Shown: positions 1 to 9,372, counted from the stretch's first letter. The stretch: DNA of 64,000 bases from Xanthocytophaga flava (GCA_030068525.1 JASJOS010000001.1:372001-436000); one strand, 5' to 3'. Translations and numbers: made by a program. The notes: a model not told the origin generated them from the sequence alone.

Positions 1-114
1 AATGAGGCTCAGGAAGCAGCACGCCAAAGTGGAGCAGAACAATTTATAGAAAAGCCCTTTCCTTTATCCAAGATTGGTAAAGCAGTTGAAGCGACAGGTG
101 CTTCAGGCTCATAG
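1..114 (+). CDS. C-terminal end of a response regulator receiver-type protein (partial)
   Basis: The window opens inside a reading frame that runs 37 codons to a TAG stop at 112-114. Its residues include SGAEQFIEKPF, which resembles the end of a CheY-like receiver domain, where a conserved Lys-Pro pair closes the phosphorylation pocket. Only about 20 residues follow this motif, so the protein probably ends with the receiver domain and lacks a DNA-binding output domain. The phosphoacceptor Asp would lie upstream of the window. The assignment rests on this short motif only. Confidence 0.5.
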   Translation, partial: NEAQEAARQSGAEQFIEKPFPLSKIGKAVEATGASGS

Positions 115-166
115 TATGTTTCTTTCAGATATTTAGTATATACGAAATTTAAGATATAAGTCTTAA

Positions 167-215
167 AAACCAGAGCCTATACTCTTTTTAGTAGTACAGG
201 CTCTGGTTTATTTTT
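167..215. terminator. Rho-independent terminator, probably bidirectional
   Basis: A perfect 12-bp inverted repeat (arms 167-178 and 198-209) with a 19-base loop is followed by a T-rich stretch. It closes the gene ending at 114, and its A-rich left flank would also give a T run on the minus strand. Confidence 0.75.
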
Positions 216-242
216 GTTGATGACACCATAAGTTAGAATTAA

Positions 243-276
243 TAAAAAAGAGGCACCTACAGTCAGGCACCTCTTT
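243..276 (-). terminator. Terminator of the glycoside hydrolase gene
   Basis: Arms AAAGAGG (247-253) and CCTCTTT (270-276) can pair, and on the minus strand the hairpin is followed by a T run. The loop also contains a direct repeat of AGGCACCT. It lies about 25 bases past the stop codon of the minus-strand gene. Confidence 0.65.
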
Positions 277-300
277 CTTTTTAGTACGCTATTCTTTCTC

Positions 301-2931
301 TTATTTCACAGGAATAAATTTCTCCTCTACATTCCATCCCGACAACGAAACAAGTGGTTGTGCAGACTGGCTATCAGGTGTGTATTCCATCACTACTGTT
401 TTCTCTTCTCCTGGCAATACAGACACATAATTATCACTAAAGAACACAGGAAGAATACGTTTTTTAGTTTTGGGATCTACCAAGGCAACGCGGTTAAAGA
501 AAGCCACTGCTCCTCCTGCCGGATTGCTGATCTTCAGTTCGATTTTTCCTTTTTCAAGCACCTTTACTGAAGTCTGTACAGAAGCTTTTGCCATCTTATT
601 TAGCCCTGAGTAATTGCCACTGCCATCTGGAAGCCAATAGAAGTTCTCGCTTACGACCTTCTTATTTACATCCAGCAATTTCAACGACAGGAATACTCCC
701 TGTTCTTTGCGCAATGCATTAATAGTAGGCAATATAGGTACATACTTTCTTACAGTACTTGGCCCAATCTCGTTAAACACCTGTGTAATGAGTGAATCTT
801 TTCCACTGATGGTATAGGCTTTAATAGTCAGCATCAGATCTCTTTTGGTTTCGAAGGTATTGTTTACGATCATTACCATACCATCTACCGGATTATACAT
901 TATGTGCAAAGGCTCACTGCCACTTCTTAATCCATACAAACAGGCATTTACATCGAGGTAATAGTCATACATCTGTCCACGCATGGCAGTCCATGGGTTC
1001 TGCGTTTTCCAGATTATAGTTCCAGTATACCAGTCCCACATATGTGCGCTAAAACCTTCCATCAGTGCTCTGTATTGGTCGTAATTTACCAATTGAGCTT
1101 TTTTAGCAAAGTCCCGGGCTTCTGTAGGTTCACCATATGGTTGCAGGTATTCATCATAGCCAATGTACTTATGATAATCCCACACCGGATCTATCTTTTT
1201 GGTAGAGTAGTGAGGAGGCGTCATATTGGCAGCAGGAATAAACCGCTCCAGAGATTCATAATCTCCCACACCTACAGAACCCACTTCTGAGTTAAACGGA
1301 AAGGTACGATGCTCCCAGAAACGGTTGATCGGCTGAATGCCATATGGACCATCGCCATTACCTCCCAGGAAGTTATATGACATATCATCGGAATTGGAAT
1401 AGTCTATAAACCAGCGTGTGCCATCCAGTTCAGGCAGAATAGAATCACGCAATGGGATCAGGATATCTTCTGGTGGAGTGATTTCATTCCCTCCACACCA
1501 CATAGCCAGTGAAGCATAGTTACGAATCATCTTGATCTGGTCTTCAGCCGAACGTAAAAACAGCTTGTGATCATCCGGATATTTGCGGCGAGTCCACTGA
1601 TCTTCTTTTTTCACAGGATCTACCCAACGTCCATTGCAGTCACCAGATACCCAGAAATCCTGCATTACCAGCATACCATACTTATCACAGGCTTTGTAAA
1701 ACTCAGGCCGTTCACTCAATGCACCACCCCAGATACGAATCAGATTCAGGTTCATATCGCGGTGAAAACGGATTTCCGCATCATAGCGGGCATCTGTAAA
1801 ACGCAGCATGGCATCCGAGATAATCCAGTTTCCACCTTTGATAAAGATTTTCTGTCCATTCACTGCCACTTGTTTGCTTCGGGTAACAGCATTCCATTCT
1901 GTCTGAATTTCACGCACTCCTACGGAAACCGTTTCCTGATCAGATACAGATTTACCATCTACAGTAAACTGCATTTTCAGATCATATAGAGGTTGCTTTC
2001 CATACCCATGAGGCCACCACAGCTTTGGGTTCTGTAGTGTAAAATCAGGCAACTGTACGACAGTAGTTTTCTGAGCATCCAGACTCACTTTTTGAGATAC
2101 AGTTTGTCCATCCAGTGTATATTGTAATGTACCCTCTACTTTCTTAGTATTTGTATTCTCCAGTTCAGCAGATACTTTAATCGTAGCAGGTTGCTGTGGT
2201 CCTTCAGCCTTTCTGACACCAGGTACCAACGTTACCACATGTGGATTCTTTAGATTCACTATCCCTGTTTTTTCAATAGTCACCTTGTCCCAGATACCTG
2301 TATTCCGATCACGAATCGGCTGAATCCAGTCCCAGCCAGCTACATACTGGTGAGATACATTTTTGGCAATCATACCATCACCGCCCTGACCTGTTTTTGC
2401 ATTTCCTACTGGGTCTGGAGGATGTACAATTACTGCCAGACGGTTATTGCCATCTTTAGAAAGAACATTGGTGATATTATAGGTTTGACGAAGAAACATA
2501 CCATAATGTGTAGCAGCATTCAACTTCTTGCCATTCAGGTATACATCACAGCTATAGTTTATCCCACGAAAATGAAGCCATACCTGTTCCTCTCCTTTGG
2601 GGACAGTTTCTTTAAAATCTTTGGCAAACCAATAGGTATAGTATTCGCGGCCTGTATCATAGATATCGGCAATCTTCTCATTGTTCATACCATAAAAAGG
2701 ATCAGGAACCTTTTTGTTTTCCAGGAGAGTCGTTAGTACAGTACCTGGCACAATAGCAGGCATCCAGCCAGATAATTTATAGGAAGGAACAGAAATAGCC
2801 TGTCCAGCTTCCTTCACCTTAGCGACATTGACACACTGCCAGCCACTGTTCAGTTCATAGGCAGTCTGAGCCTGCAGATAGGTTGACACCAGGATACATA
2901 AAGTAGCCAACCATCTATATTTAATACACAT
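301..2931 (-). CDS. Secreted glycoside hydrolase family 2 protein (beta-mannosidase / exo-beta-glucosaminidase type)
   Basis: The product is a retaining exo-glycosidase with the family 2 layout: an N-terminal sugar-binding domain (FRGINYSCDVYLNGK), immunoglobulin-like beta domains, a TIM barrel, then C-terminal beta domains. Counting from the longest possible start at 3003, the likely acid/base Glu is E507 in CGGNE and the nucleophile is E573 in NSEVGS. The barrel end (DWYTGTIIWKTQNPW) and the following YYLDVNACLYGLRSG resemble exo-beta-D-glucosaminidases more than lacZ-type enzymes. I prefer the ATG at 2931 because it begins a clean signal peptide ending near LQAQ; the frame is open back to 3003. 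It has its own terminator and is probably monocistronic. The substrate (mannoside, glucosaminide or related) cannot be decided from sequence alone. Confidence 0.85.
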   Translation of the reverse strand: MCIKYRWLATLCILVSTYLQAQTAYELNSGWQCVNVAKVKEAGQAISVPSYKLSGWMPAIVPGTVLTTLLENKKVPDPFYGMNNEKIADIYDTGREYYTYWFAKDFKETVPKGEEQVWLHFRGINYSCDVYLNGKKLNAATHYGMFLRQTYNITNVLSKDGNNRLAVIVHPPDPVGNAKTGQGGDGMIAKNVSHQYVAGWDWIQPIRDRNTGIWDKVTIEKTGIVNLKNPHVVTLVPGVRKAEGPQQPATIKVSAELENTNTKKVEGTLQYTLDGQTVSQKVSLDAQKTTVVQLPDFTLQNPKLWWPHGYGKQPLYDLKMQFTVDGKSVSDQETVSVGVREIQTEWNAVTRSKQVAVNGQKIFIKGGNWIISDAMLRFTDARYDAEIRFHRDMNLNLIRIWGGALSERPEFYKACDKYGMLVMQDFWVSGDCNGRWVDPVKKEDQWTRRKYPDDHKLFLRSAEDQIKMIRNYASLAMWCGGNEITPPEDILIPLRDSILPELDGTRWFIDYSNSDDMSYNFLGGNGDGPYGIQPINRFWEHRTFPFNSEVGSVGVGDYESLERFIPAANMTPPHYSTKKIDPVWDYHKYIGYDEYLQPYGEPTEARDFAKKAQLVNYDQYRALMEGFSAHMWDWYTGTIIWKTQNPWTAMRGQMYDYYLDVNACLYGLRSGSEPLHIMYNPVDGMVMIVNNTFETKRDLMLTIKAYTISGKDSLITQVFNEIGPSTVRKYVPILPTINALRKEQGVFLSLKLLDVNKKVVSENFYWLPDGSGNYSGLNKMAKASVQTSVKVLEKGKIELKISNPAGGAVAFFNRVALVDPKTKKRILPVFFSDNYVSVLPGEEKTVVMEYTPDSQSAQPLVSLSGWNVEEKFIPVK

Positions 2932-3007
2932 TTTACTTGAAAAGGATTGATTATGGAAGTATGAAATAAGTAAGGTCATAAAATAACAAAACCTTATCCG
3001 CAAATCC

Positions 3008-3042
3008 CAAATATAATTTTACCAATACTTAACTTATCCAAA
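3008..3042 (-). promoter_or_regulatory. Possible promoter of the glycoside hydrolase gene
   Basis: On the minus strand TATATTTG (3008-3015) fits the Bacteroidota -7 element TAnnTTTG. A TTTG lies upstream at 3039-3042, but the 23-base spacing is longer than the usual 19-21, so support is weak. Confidence 0.3.
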
Positions 3043-3245
3043 TAATACAATACACAGAACGATATAATGCAAAATGGCAGAAAAGTAAAAATAGGCAAAA
3101 CACCCTATTTTTCAACATAGATAGTCCAACCCAAAAGACCTTTCTCTTCTTTATAGAAGTGAAAGCCAATGGAATAGTATTTCGTCCAGAAGAAAATTAG
3201 AATTAGTAACTTTCAGATGTATACACCTATAGAGAATGAGAACTT

Positions 3246-5060
3246 TTATACATCCATATCCAATCCCAATTGGCTTTTTAAGTCATTCAATACCGGATAT
3301 TTTTCGGCCAGGTAATCAAACTTTTCACGGTTGGTATAGACCATCCGTTTTTTTCCCTGTTCTACAATCTCGCCCTGAATCTGTATCGTACTGTTTCGTA
3401 ATCTCTTACGCAAAAACTCTAGCAATTCGTATCGAAATTCATTCAGTTGAGTAAGCTGTATCTGGTTTTCCAGTTTTAGCATAATGGTTCCATTCTGAAA
3501 TTCATATCCCCGATTCAGAATCAGCAATTCAGTTGGATAGCTACGGGTTTTGGCAAAAGCCTGCCATTGTTGTAGCAATTGATCAGGCGTAAACGGCTCA
3601 TTCCCATAGTTTATTACTGTTTCTGTATCATCCGCTTTTTTTTCAGATGTATCAGACAGATTGGATAGACTAATGCTAGGTGTAAGCTTAGGCGTTTTTA
3701 ATGCCGGATTGGTACGGTTAGGGTTAGGTTGGTTGCTGACAGGAGTTGTTCCCACAGACTGTGTGGGTATGGTAGTGTTAGGGGTAACCGACGGAGTTGT
3801 TTTTATATCAGAAACCGTTCCATTGGAGGTAGATCCATTGACAGGAGGCTGATTTCCACCTGCCAATGGGCTCTTTTGCTCTATTTTGGGAGGGTTCTCT
3901 ACTGTATCAAGTTTTTTTTTTAAGTCGGCACTGCCGTTTTGTACTGCTCTGGTCATATCTATTGCAGATGGGATATGAGCCATTTTCATCAGCGTTAACT
4001 CTACCAACAAACGTTGGTTCTTACTGCTTTTGTAATTCAGATCACACTGATTACCCTGATTCAAAGCAGAAAGCAGGAACGACACAGATGCCTGTCCGGA
4101 TTGTGCCAGATACTTTTTCTGCACATTTCCAGCCACCTGTAGCAACGTAACTGTAGCTGGGTCTTTACACACCAGCAAGTTGCGCAAATGTTCACACAAG
4201 CCCACCATAAACTGATGCCCATCAAATCCTTTCTGAAGGATTTCATTAAATATCAGCAATGCCTGTGGAATACTTTCATTGAGCAAAGACTCTGTCATCC
4301 GGAAATAGTAATCATAATCCAGAATGTGCAGGTTGTCAATGGTATTCTTATAGGAGATGCTCCGGTCTGTAGAAAAGGTGGTAATCAGGTCGAACATAGA
4401 AAGCGCATCCCGTAATCCTCCATCTGCCTTCTGAGCAATCAGTTGTAAAGCTTCTTCTTCAGCCCGAATGCTTTCTTTTCCAGCAATATTTCCCAGATGG
4501 GAAGCAATATCATTTACTCCAATCCGGTTGAAGTCAAAAATCTGACAACGGGACAGAATAGTAGGAATAATCTTGTGTTTCTCGGTTGTGGCCAGAATAA
4601 AGATTGCATAGCTAGGTGGCTCTTCCAGTGTTTTCAAAAAGGCATTAAACGCCGCATTGGAAAGCATGTGCACCTCATCTATAATATAGATCTTGTATTT
4701 ACCTGATTGCGGAGGATAGCGTACCTGATCTACCAGGTTACGAATATCATCAACTGAGTTATTGGATGCGGCATCCAGCTCATGAATATTAAAAGAAGCA
4801 CTGGCATTAAAACTCCGGCACGAATCACATTCATTACAAGGTTCTGTTTCCGGAGTTAGATTCTGACAGTTAATAGTTTTAGCAAGAATACGGGCACAGG
4901 TAGTCTTCCCTACCCCTCTGGGTCCGCAAAACAGAAAGGCCTGCGCCAGCTGTTGCTGTCGGATTGCATTTTTAAGGGTAGTAGTAATATGAGATTGTCC
5001 TACAACGGTATCAAAGGTAGAGGGGCGGTATTTCCGTGCCGAAACAATAAACTGATCCAT
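3246..5060 (-). CDS. dnaX: DNA polymerase III subunit gamma/tau
   Basis: This is the clamp-loader ATPase of the replicative polymerase. The 604-residue product has Walker A GPRGVGKT at residues 46-53, the four-Cys zinc module typical of DnaX just after it (ending CNECDSC), DEVH as Walker B and the SRC arginine-finger motif, giving AAA+ domains I-II, followed by helical domain III. A Ser/Thr/Pro/Asn-rich linker covers roughly residues 385-470, and a C-terminal domain presumed to bind the polymerase follows. An A10 run at codons 380-383 sits exactly between domain III and the linker (see separate entry). The start is the canonical MDQF...ARKYRP. A promoter -7 element lies only four bases upstream of the ATG, which suggests a leaderless mRNA. 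Confidence 0.97.
   Translation of the reverse strand: MDQFIVSARKYRPSTFDTVVGQSHITTTLKNAIRQQQLAQAFLFCGPRGVGKTTCARILAKTINCQNLTPETEPCNECDSCRSFNASASFNIHELDAASNNSVDDIRNLVDQVRYPPQSGKYKIYIIDEVHMLSNAAFNAFLKTLEEPPSYAIFILATTEKHKIIPTILSRCQIFDFNRIGVNDIASHLGNIAGKESIRAEEEALQLIAQKADGGLRDALSMFDLITTFSTDRSISYKNTIDNLHILDYDYYFRMTESLLNESIPQALLIFNEILQKGFDGHQFMVGLCEHLRNLLVCKDPATVTLLQVAGNVQKKYLAQSGQASVSFLLSALNQGNQCDLNYKSSKNQRLLVELTLMKMAHIPSAIDMTRAVQNGSADLKKKLDTVENPPKIEQKSPLAGGNQPPVNGSTSNGTVSDIKTTPSVTPNTTIPTQSVGTTPVSNQPNPNRTNPALKTPKLTPSISLSNLSDTSEKKADDTETVINYGNEPFTPDQLLQQWQAFAKTRSYPTELLILNRGYEFQNGTIMLKLENQIQLTQLNEFRYELLEFLRKRLRNSTIQIQGEIVEQGKKRMVYTNREKFDYLAEKYPVLNDLKSQLGLDMDV
3909..3923 (-). other. Slippery A10 run in dnaX with a stop directly after a shift
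   Basis: On the coding strand the codons TTA AAA AAA AAA CTT (L380 to L384) contain ten consecutive A. One extra A in the transcript, or a -1 ribosomal shift, gives ACT TGA, so translation would stop at once after K383-T. Loss of one A also meets a TAG within five codons. The site lies after the clamp-loader domains, which matches where gamma is separated from tau in Escherichia coli (ribosomal frameshift) and Thermus thermophilus (slippage on A9). Use of the site here is an inference. Confidence 0.6.
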
Positions 5061-5064
5061 GTCC

Positions 5065-5072
5065 CAAAGTTA
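5065..5072 (-). promoter_or_regulatory. -7 promoter element of dnaX
   Basis: TAACTTTG on the minus strand is a perfect TAnnTTTG element. It ends four bases before the dnaX ATG (5060), so transcription would begin at or next to the start codon. No clear TTTG -33 element was found at the usual distance. Confidence 0.5.
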
Positions 5073-5143
5073 CGGCTTTTGACCGAAACTCTGGGAGGTT
5101 TTAGCAAGAAAAAAGGTGATGAAAAATTTATAGGCCTACAGAC

Positions 5144-5848
5144 TCAGGAAACAGATCCTGTCTGTATCCTGATAGAATCTCCTAGTGGTTCCAGCAACTG
5201 AGGATAGTCATTATAGGCTTTGTTCACCTCACGCGTTACCTCATAGGCATCCATCTGTTCTGAGTCATACTGAGTCAACAATGCTTTTTGCTTGTCTATA
5301 GATAGAGATGGATTAATCCATCCTGAAGCCTGTTCAGATGATAATATCACAGGCATTCGTTCATGAATAGATCCCATCAGTTCATTGGCCTCTGTGGTAA
5401 TAATAGCAAACGAAGATATTTCTTCTCCGGTTGTATAGTTAGTCCAGCGGTTCCAGATACCAGCCATTGCAAACAAGTCCTGATCTCTGGGTTTAATCAG
5501 ATAAGGCGTCTTTCCATTTTTTCCAGAACTGCTTTGTTTCCATTCAAAAAAACTATTAGCCAATACCAGGCAGTGTTGTGACTGAAAGGCTTTTTTAAAG
5601 GAAGTTTTCTCTTCGATTCCATCCAGGCGTGCATTGATCATTTTGTAGCCAACATTCTCTTCCTTAGCCCATTGCGGAATAAATCCCCAGCGGAATAACT
5701 GTACCTGACTAGTCTTTTCATTCGTAATTACAGGCAGAGATTGTCCGGGAGCAGCATTGTAATGTGGAGGAAAGTCCTGTGATAGTTGTGCATGAAAGGC
5801 ACGGGTGAGAGATTCTTCTTCCAGAATGATTGAATAACGTCCACACAT
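5144..5848 (-). CDS. SOS response-associated peptidase (HMCES/YedK family)
   Basis: This family crosslinks to abasic sites in single-stranded DNA through the amine and thiol of Cys2, which is exposed after removal of Met1. The protein starts MCGRYS, so Cys2 is present. The other family motifs are also visible: NAAPGQ, NARLDGIEEKTSFKKAF, the Glu in SFFEWK and the His in HERMPVIL. At 234 residues it has normal length. It is divergent from carB, with 117 bases between them. The role in repair or shielding of abasic sites is family knowledge; no LexA-type operator was recognised here. Confidence 0.93.
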   Translation of the reverse strand: MCGRYSIILEEESLTRAFHAQLSQDFPPHYNAAPGQSLPVITNEKTSQVQLFRWGFIPQWAKEENVGYKMINARLDGIEEKTSFKKAFQSQHCLVLANSFFEWKQSSSGKNGKTPYLIKPRDQDLFAMAGIWNRWTNYTTGEEISSFAIITTEANELMGSIHERMPVILSSEQASGWINPSLSIDKQKALLTQYDSEQMDAYEVTREVNKAYNDYPQLLEPLGDSIRIQTGSVS

Positions 5849-5924
5849 AGGGCATAGCGGTTTGATTTAGTTAAATATACTATTTTTTCTTAAAAAACTT
5901 CTTATCATCTATTCTTTTTTGCAT

Positions 5925-5932
5925 TAACTTTG
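5925..5932 (+). promoter_or_regulatory. -7 promoter element of carB
   Basis: TAACTTTG fits TAnnTTTG exactly and lies 33 bases upstream of the carB ATG, leaving a leader of about 27 bases. A good TTTG -33 element is not evident. Confidence 0.5.
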
Positions 5933-5965
5933 CGGGATTTTTAATTATCCTCCAACCTGTTCAAA

Positions 5966-8809
5966 ATGCCCAAAGACAATTCCATCAAATCCGTTCTTAT
6001 TATTGGTTCTGGTCCCATCATTATTGGACAAGCATGTGAATTTGATTATTCTGGTTCGCAGGCGGCTCGTTCGCTTCGCGAGGAAGGCATCGAAGTGGTG
6101 CTGATCAACTCCAATCCGGCGACAATTATGACCGATAAGGTGACGGCAGATCATGTATACCTGCGTCCGCTGGAGAAGAAGTATATTCGTGAAATTCTGG
6201 AAAAACACAAAATTGATGCCGTATTGCCAACTATGGGTGGACAAACCGCTCTGAACCTGGCAATTGACTGTGATAAAGCTGGTATCTGGAAAAAATATGA
6301 TGTAAAAATCATTGGGGTTGACATCAAAGCCATCGAAACTACAGAAGACAGAGAGAAATTCCGTCTGAAGATGATGGAACTGGATGTTAACGTGTGTAAA
6401 GGTCGTACGGCTCGTTCCTATCTGGAGGGAAAAGAGATTGCACAGGAAATAGGATTTCCATTGGTTATTCGCCCATCCTATACATTGGGAGGTACAGGCG
6501 GTGGATTCGTAAACGATGCTTCCAAATTTGATGCGGCTCTGAATGCAGGTCTGCATGCCTCTCCTATCCATGAGGTACTGGTAGAACAAAGTATCATGGG
6601 TTGGAAGGAATATGAGTTGGAATTGTTACGTGATAACAATGGAAACTTTATTATCATCTGTTCTATCGAAAACTTTGACCCGATGGGGGTACATACCGGA
6701 GATTCCATTACAGTAGCTCCAGCTATGACCCTACCTGATACATTGTATCAGAAAATGCGGGATCTCGCTATTAAGATGATGGATGGTATTGGCAAATTTG
6801 CTGGAGGATGTAACGTACAGTTCTCTGTAAACCCTGTCAACGACGATATCATTGCGATTGAAATTAACCCACGTGTATCCCGTTCTTCAGCACTGGCATC
6901 TAAAGCAACCGGCTATCCGATTGCCAAGATTGCAGCAAAGCTGGCTATTGGCTACAACCTGGATGAGTTACAAAACGCCATCACCAAAACAACTTCTGCC
7001 TACTTTGAACCTGCTATTGACTATGTGATCGTGAAAGTACCTCGCTGGAACTTTGACAAATTCAAAGGTGCAGATCGTAGTCTGGGCTTACAGATGAAAT
7101 CAGTAGGTGAAGCGATGGGTATAGGACGTAACTTCCAGGAGGCACTACAGAAAGCATGTCAGTCGCTGGAAATCAAACGTAATGGTTTAGGTGCAGATGG
7201 AAAAGAACTGACTAATCAGGAGCAATTGTTATATAGTCTGGAGCATCCAAGCTGGAACCGTTTGTTCCATATCTATGATGCTTTCAAACTAGGTATCCCA
7301 TTCAAGACGATACAAAAGTTAACCAAAATAGATCCATGGTTCCTAAATCAGATTGAAGAGTTGCTGATACTGGAAAAAGAAATCCAGAAATATGATCTGG
7401 AGACCATTCCAGCTTCTCTGATGTTTGAAGCCAAAAACAAAGGATATGCAGACCGTCAGATTGCACACTTACTGGATTGTTACGAAAGTGAAGTGTACAC
7501 AAAACGGAATGATATGGGCATCAAACGTGTCTATAAATGTGTAGACACCTGTGCAGCTGAGTTTGAAGCGAAGACACCTTATTATTACTCAACGTTTGCA
7601 CTGGCTCCAGAAGGAAATACGATTGAAGGTCCGGACAATGAATCCATTGTATCAGAGAAGAAGAAAATCATTGTACTGGGTTCAGGCCCTAACCGTATCG
7701 GACAAGGTATCGAATTTGACTACTCGTGTGTACATGGCATTCTGGCAGCTAAAGAGTGTGGCTACGAGACCATCATGATCAACTGTAATCCAGAAACGGT
7801 TTCTACCGATTTTGATATTGCAGACAAATTGTATTTTGAACCTGTATTCTGGGAACACATCTATGATATCATTCAACACGAGAAACCGGAAGGGGTAATT
7901 GTACAGTTAGGTGGACAAACCGCTCTGAAACTGGCAGAAAAGCTGAACCGTTATGGTATCAAAATCATCGGTACCAGCTTTGAGTCACTGGACCTGGCTG
8001 AAGATCGTGGTAGTTTCTCTACTTTGTTGAAAGATAATAATATTCCTTATCCTAAGTTTGGAACAGTGCAGAATGCAGATGAAGCACTGGAACTATCCCG
8101 TGAATTAGGTTTCCCATTGCTGGTGCGTCCAAGCTATGTACTGGGTGGACAAGGTATGAAGATTGTAATCAATGAAACAGAACTGGCTAACCACGTGGTA
8201 GATATCTTTAAGGATATGCCGGATAACAAAGTTCTGCTGGATCACTTTCTCGAAAATGCCATCGAAGCCGAAGCCGATGCGATTTGTGATGGAGAAGATG
8301 TATATATCATTGGTATTATGGAGCATATTGAACCGGCGGGTATTCACTCAGGTGATTCCAATGCAGTATTGCCTCCATTTAACCTGGGAGCACTGGAGAT
8401 TCTACAAATCGAAAAATATACTAAACAGATTGCACTGGCTCTCAATACGGTGGGTCTGATAAATATTCAGTTTGCGATCAAAGATGAGAAAGTATATATA
8501 ATCGAAGCTAACCCAAGGGCATCTCGTACAGTTCCATTCATCTGCAAAGCGTATGATGAACCGTATGTAAACTATGCCACTAAGGTGATGCTGGGAGAGA
8601 AAAAAGTAAAAGATTTTGAATTCAATCCACGCAGACAGGGATATGCCATCAAGTTGCCTGTATTCTCATTCAATAAGTTCCCGAATGTAAATAAGGAACT
8701 TGGGCCTGAAATGAAGTCAACGGGAGAAGCAATTTACTTTATTGACGACCTGGATGATGATTTCTTTCAAAAAGTGTATTCGGAACGAAATCTGTATCTG
8801 AGCCGTTAA
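5966..8809 (+). CDS. carB: Carbamoyl-phosphate synthase large subunit, without the allosteric domain
   Basis: CarB makes carbamoyl phosphate for pyrimidines and arginine from bicarbonate, ammonia from CarA glutaminase and two ATP. Both tandem halves are visible: the first begins IIGSGPIIIGQACEFDYSG and the second (about residue 570) VLGSGPNRIGQGIEFDYS. Each has an ATP-grasp domain (RPSYTLGGTGGG and RPSYVLGGQGM). The protein ends at residue 947, shortly after GPEMKSTGEA. That is where the roughly 130-residue MGS-like allosteric domain begins in the 1073-residue E. coli enzyme, so UMP/ornithine control of that kind is probably absent. This short form is, as far as I know, normal in Bacteroidota. 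carA is not adjacent. Confidence 0.96.
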   Translation: MPKDNSIKSVLIIGSGPIIIGQACEFDYSGSQAARSLREEGIEVVLINSNPATIMTDKVTADHVYLRPLEKKYIREILEKHKIDAVLPTMGGQTALNLAIDCDKAGIWKKYDVKIIGVDIKAIETTEDREKFRLKMMELDVNVCKGRTARSYLEGKEIAQEIGFPLVIRPSYTLGGTGGGFVNDASKFDAALNAGLHASPIHEVLVEQSIMGWKEYELELLRDNNGNFIIICSIENFDPMGVHTGDSITVAPAMTLPDTLYQKMRDLAIKMMDGIGKFAGGCNVQFSVNPVNDDIIAIEINPRVSRSSALASKATGYPIAKIAAKLAIGYNLDELQNAITKTTSAYFEPAIDYVIVKVPRWNFDKFKGADRSLGLQMKSVGEAMGIGRNFQEALQKACQSLEIKRNGLGADGKELTNQEQLLYSLEHPSWNRLFHIYDAFKLGIPFKTIQKLTKIDPWFLNQIEELLILEKEIQKYDLETIPASLMFEAKNKGYADRQIAHLLDCYESEVYTKRNDMGIKRVYKCVDTCAAEFEAKTPYYYSTFALAPEGNTIEGPDNESIVSEKKKIIVLGSGPNRIGQGIEFDYSCVHGILAAKECGYETIMINCNPETVSTDFDIADKLYFEPVFWEHIYDIIQHEKPEGVIVQLGGQTALKLAEKLNRYGIKIIGTSFESLDLAEDRGSFSTLLKDNNIPYPKFGTVQNADEALELSRELGFPLLVRPSYVLGGQGMKIVINETELANHVVDIFKDMPDNKVLLDHFLENAIEAEADAICDGEDVYIIGIMEHIEPAGIHSGDSNAVLPPFNLGALEILQIEKYTKQIALALNTVGLINIQFAIKDEKVYIIEANPRASRTVPFICKAYDEPYVNYATKVMLGEKKVKDFEFNPRRQGYAIKLPVFSFNKFPNVNKELGPEMKSTGEAIYFIDDLDDDFFQKVYSERNLYLSR

Positions 8810-8832
8810 TAGGGCTGAATCAATGATAAACA

Positions 8833-8867
8833 GAAGGTAAGACTTTGATCAGAAAGTCCTTACCTTC
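8833..8867 (+). terminator. Hairpin after carB
   Basis: Arms starting GAAGGTAAG (8833) and ending CTTACCTTC (8867) pair over about 14 bp with one bulge. No T run follows, so it may stabilise the 3' end rather than terminate. Confidence 0.45.
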
Positions 8868-8937
8868 CTGTAAATCCACGTTTGGAAAACAATAATTTCT
8901 GGTTTTATTCGTCAATATAAGAAAACGTCAGACAGCT

Positions 8938-9204
8938 TTGTTTAAATTTCTGCTTATATCATTCGTTATTATCTTCGTACTTTCACGTATTGGAGGATTT
9001 CTGTTTCGTAGCCTATTCTGGATGTTAGGTATGCGTGCTGTTGAAAAACAGATGCGTCACCAAGAACAAAATCAGCGCAAGCAATCCCGTCGTAATGAGG
9101 GAGATATCAGCGTGGATTATGAAAGAAGCCAGACTAGCCAGAGAAATAAACGAAGTTCACAAGGTGGTGATTATATTGATATTGATTATGAAGAAGTAAA
9201 ATAA
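8938..9204 (+). CDS. Small membrane-anchored protein, DUF4834-like
   Basis: An 88-residue protein with one N-terminal hydrophobic segment (about residues 2-32) and a charged tail that ends in an acidic DYIDIDYEEVK. No in-frame ATG exists upstream, so the start appears to be TTG at 8938. The layout resembles the DUF4834 proteins of Bacteroidota, whose function is not known. It stands between carB and lgt with its own hairpin terminator downstream. Confidence 0.65.
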   Translation: MFKFLLISFVIIFVLSRIGGFLFRSLFWMLGMRAVEKQMRHQEQNQRKQSRRNEGDISVDYERSQTSQRNKRSSQGGDYIDIDYEEVK

Positions 9205-9221
9205 CTTGTTTCTTACATATG

Positions 9222-9279
9222 AAAGGGTAAAGAAGGTACAAATGGCCTCACCATTGTAATTCTTCTTTACCCTTTTGTT
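9222..9279 (+). terminator. Strong terminator after the DUF4834-like gene
   Basis: A long imperfect hairpin begins AAAGGGTAAAGAAG (9223) and ends CTTCTTTACCCTTTT (9276), with an inner ATGG/CCAT pair and loop near 9245-9250. A T-rich tail follows. Confidence 0.75.
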
Positions 9280-9364
9280 TTACTATCCCTATATATACAT
9301 TGGCTCAGTCTTTTTGTTCATGTTTCGGTAATACAAAGCCCCTTTCCTGCTTCATAAAAAAAAC

Positions 9365-9372
9365 TATCTTTG
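9365..9372 (+). promoter_or_regulatory. -7 promoter element of lgt
   Basis: TATCTTTG matches TAnnTTTG. It lies 100 bases upstream of the lgt ATG, giving a leader of about 95 bases. The -33 position holds only TTTC (9343-9346). Confidence 0.4.

Noticed and set aside
1567..1989. Long frame on the plus strand opposite the glycoside hydrolase
   Set aside because: It lies fully antisense to a well-supported gene and has no family features.
5966..8809. Truncated or frameshifted carB
   Set aside because: The gene ends cleanly after the second synthetase half and the following sequence shows no remnant of the allosteric domain; short CarB is usual in this phylum.
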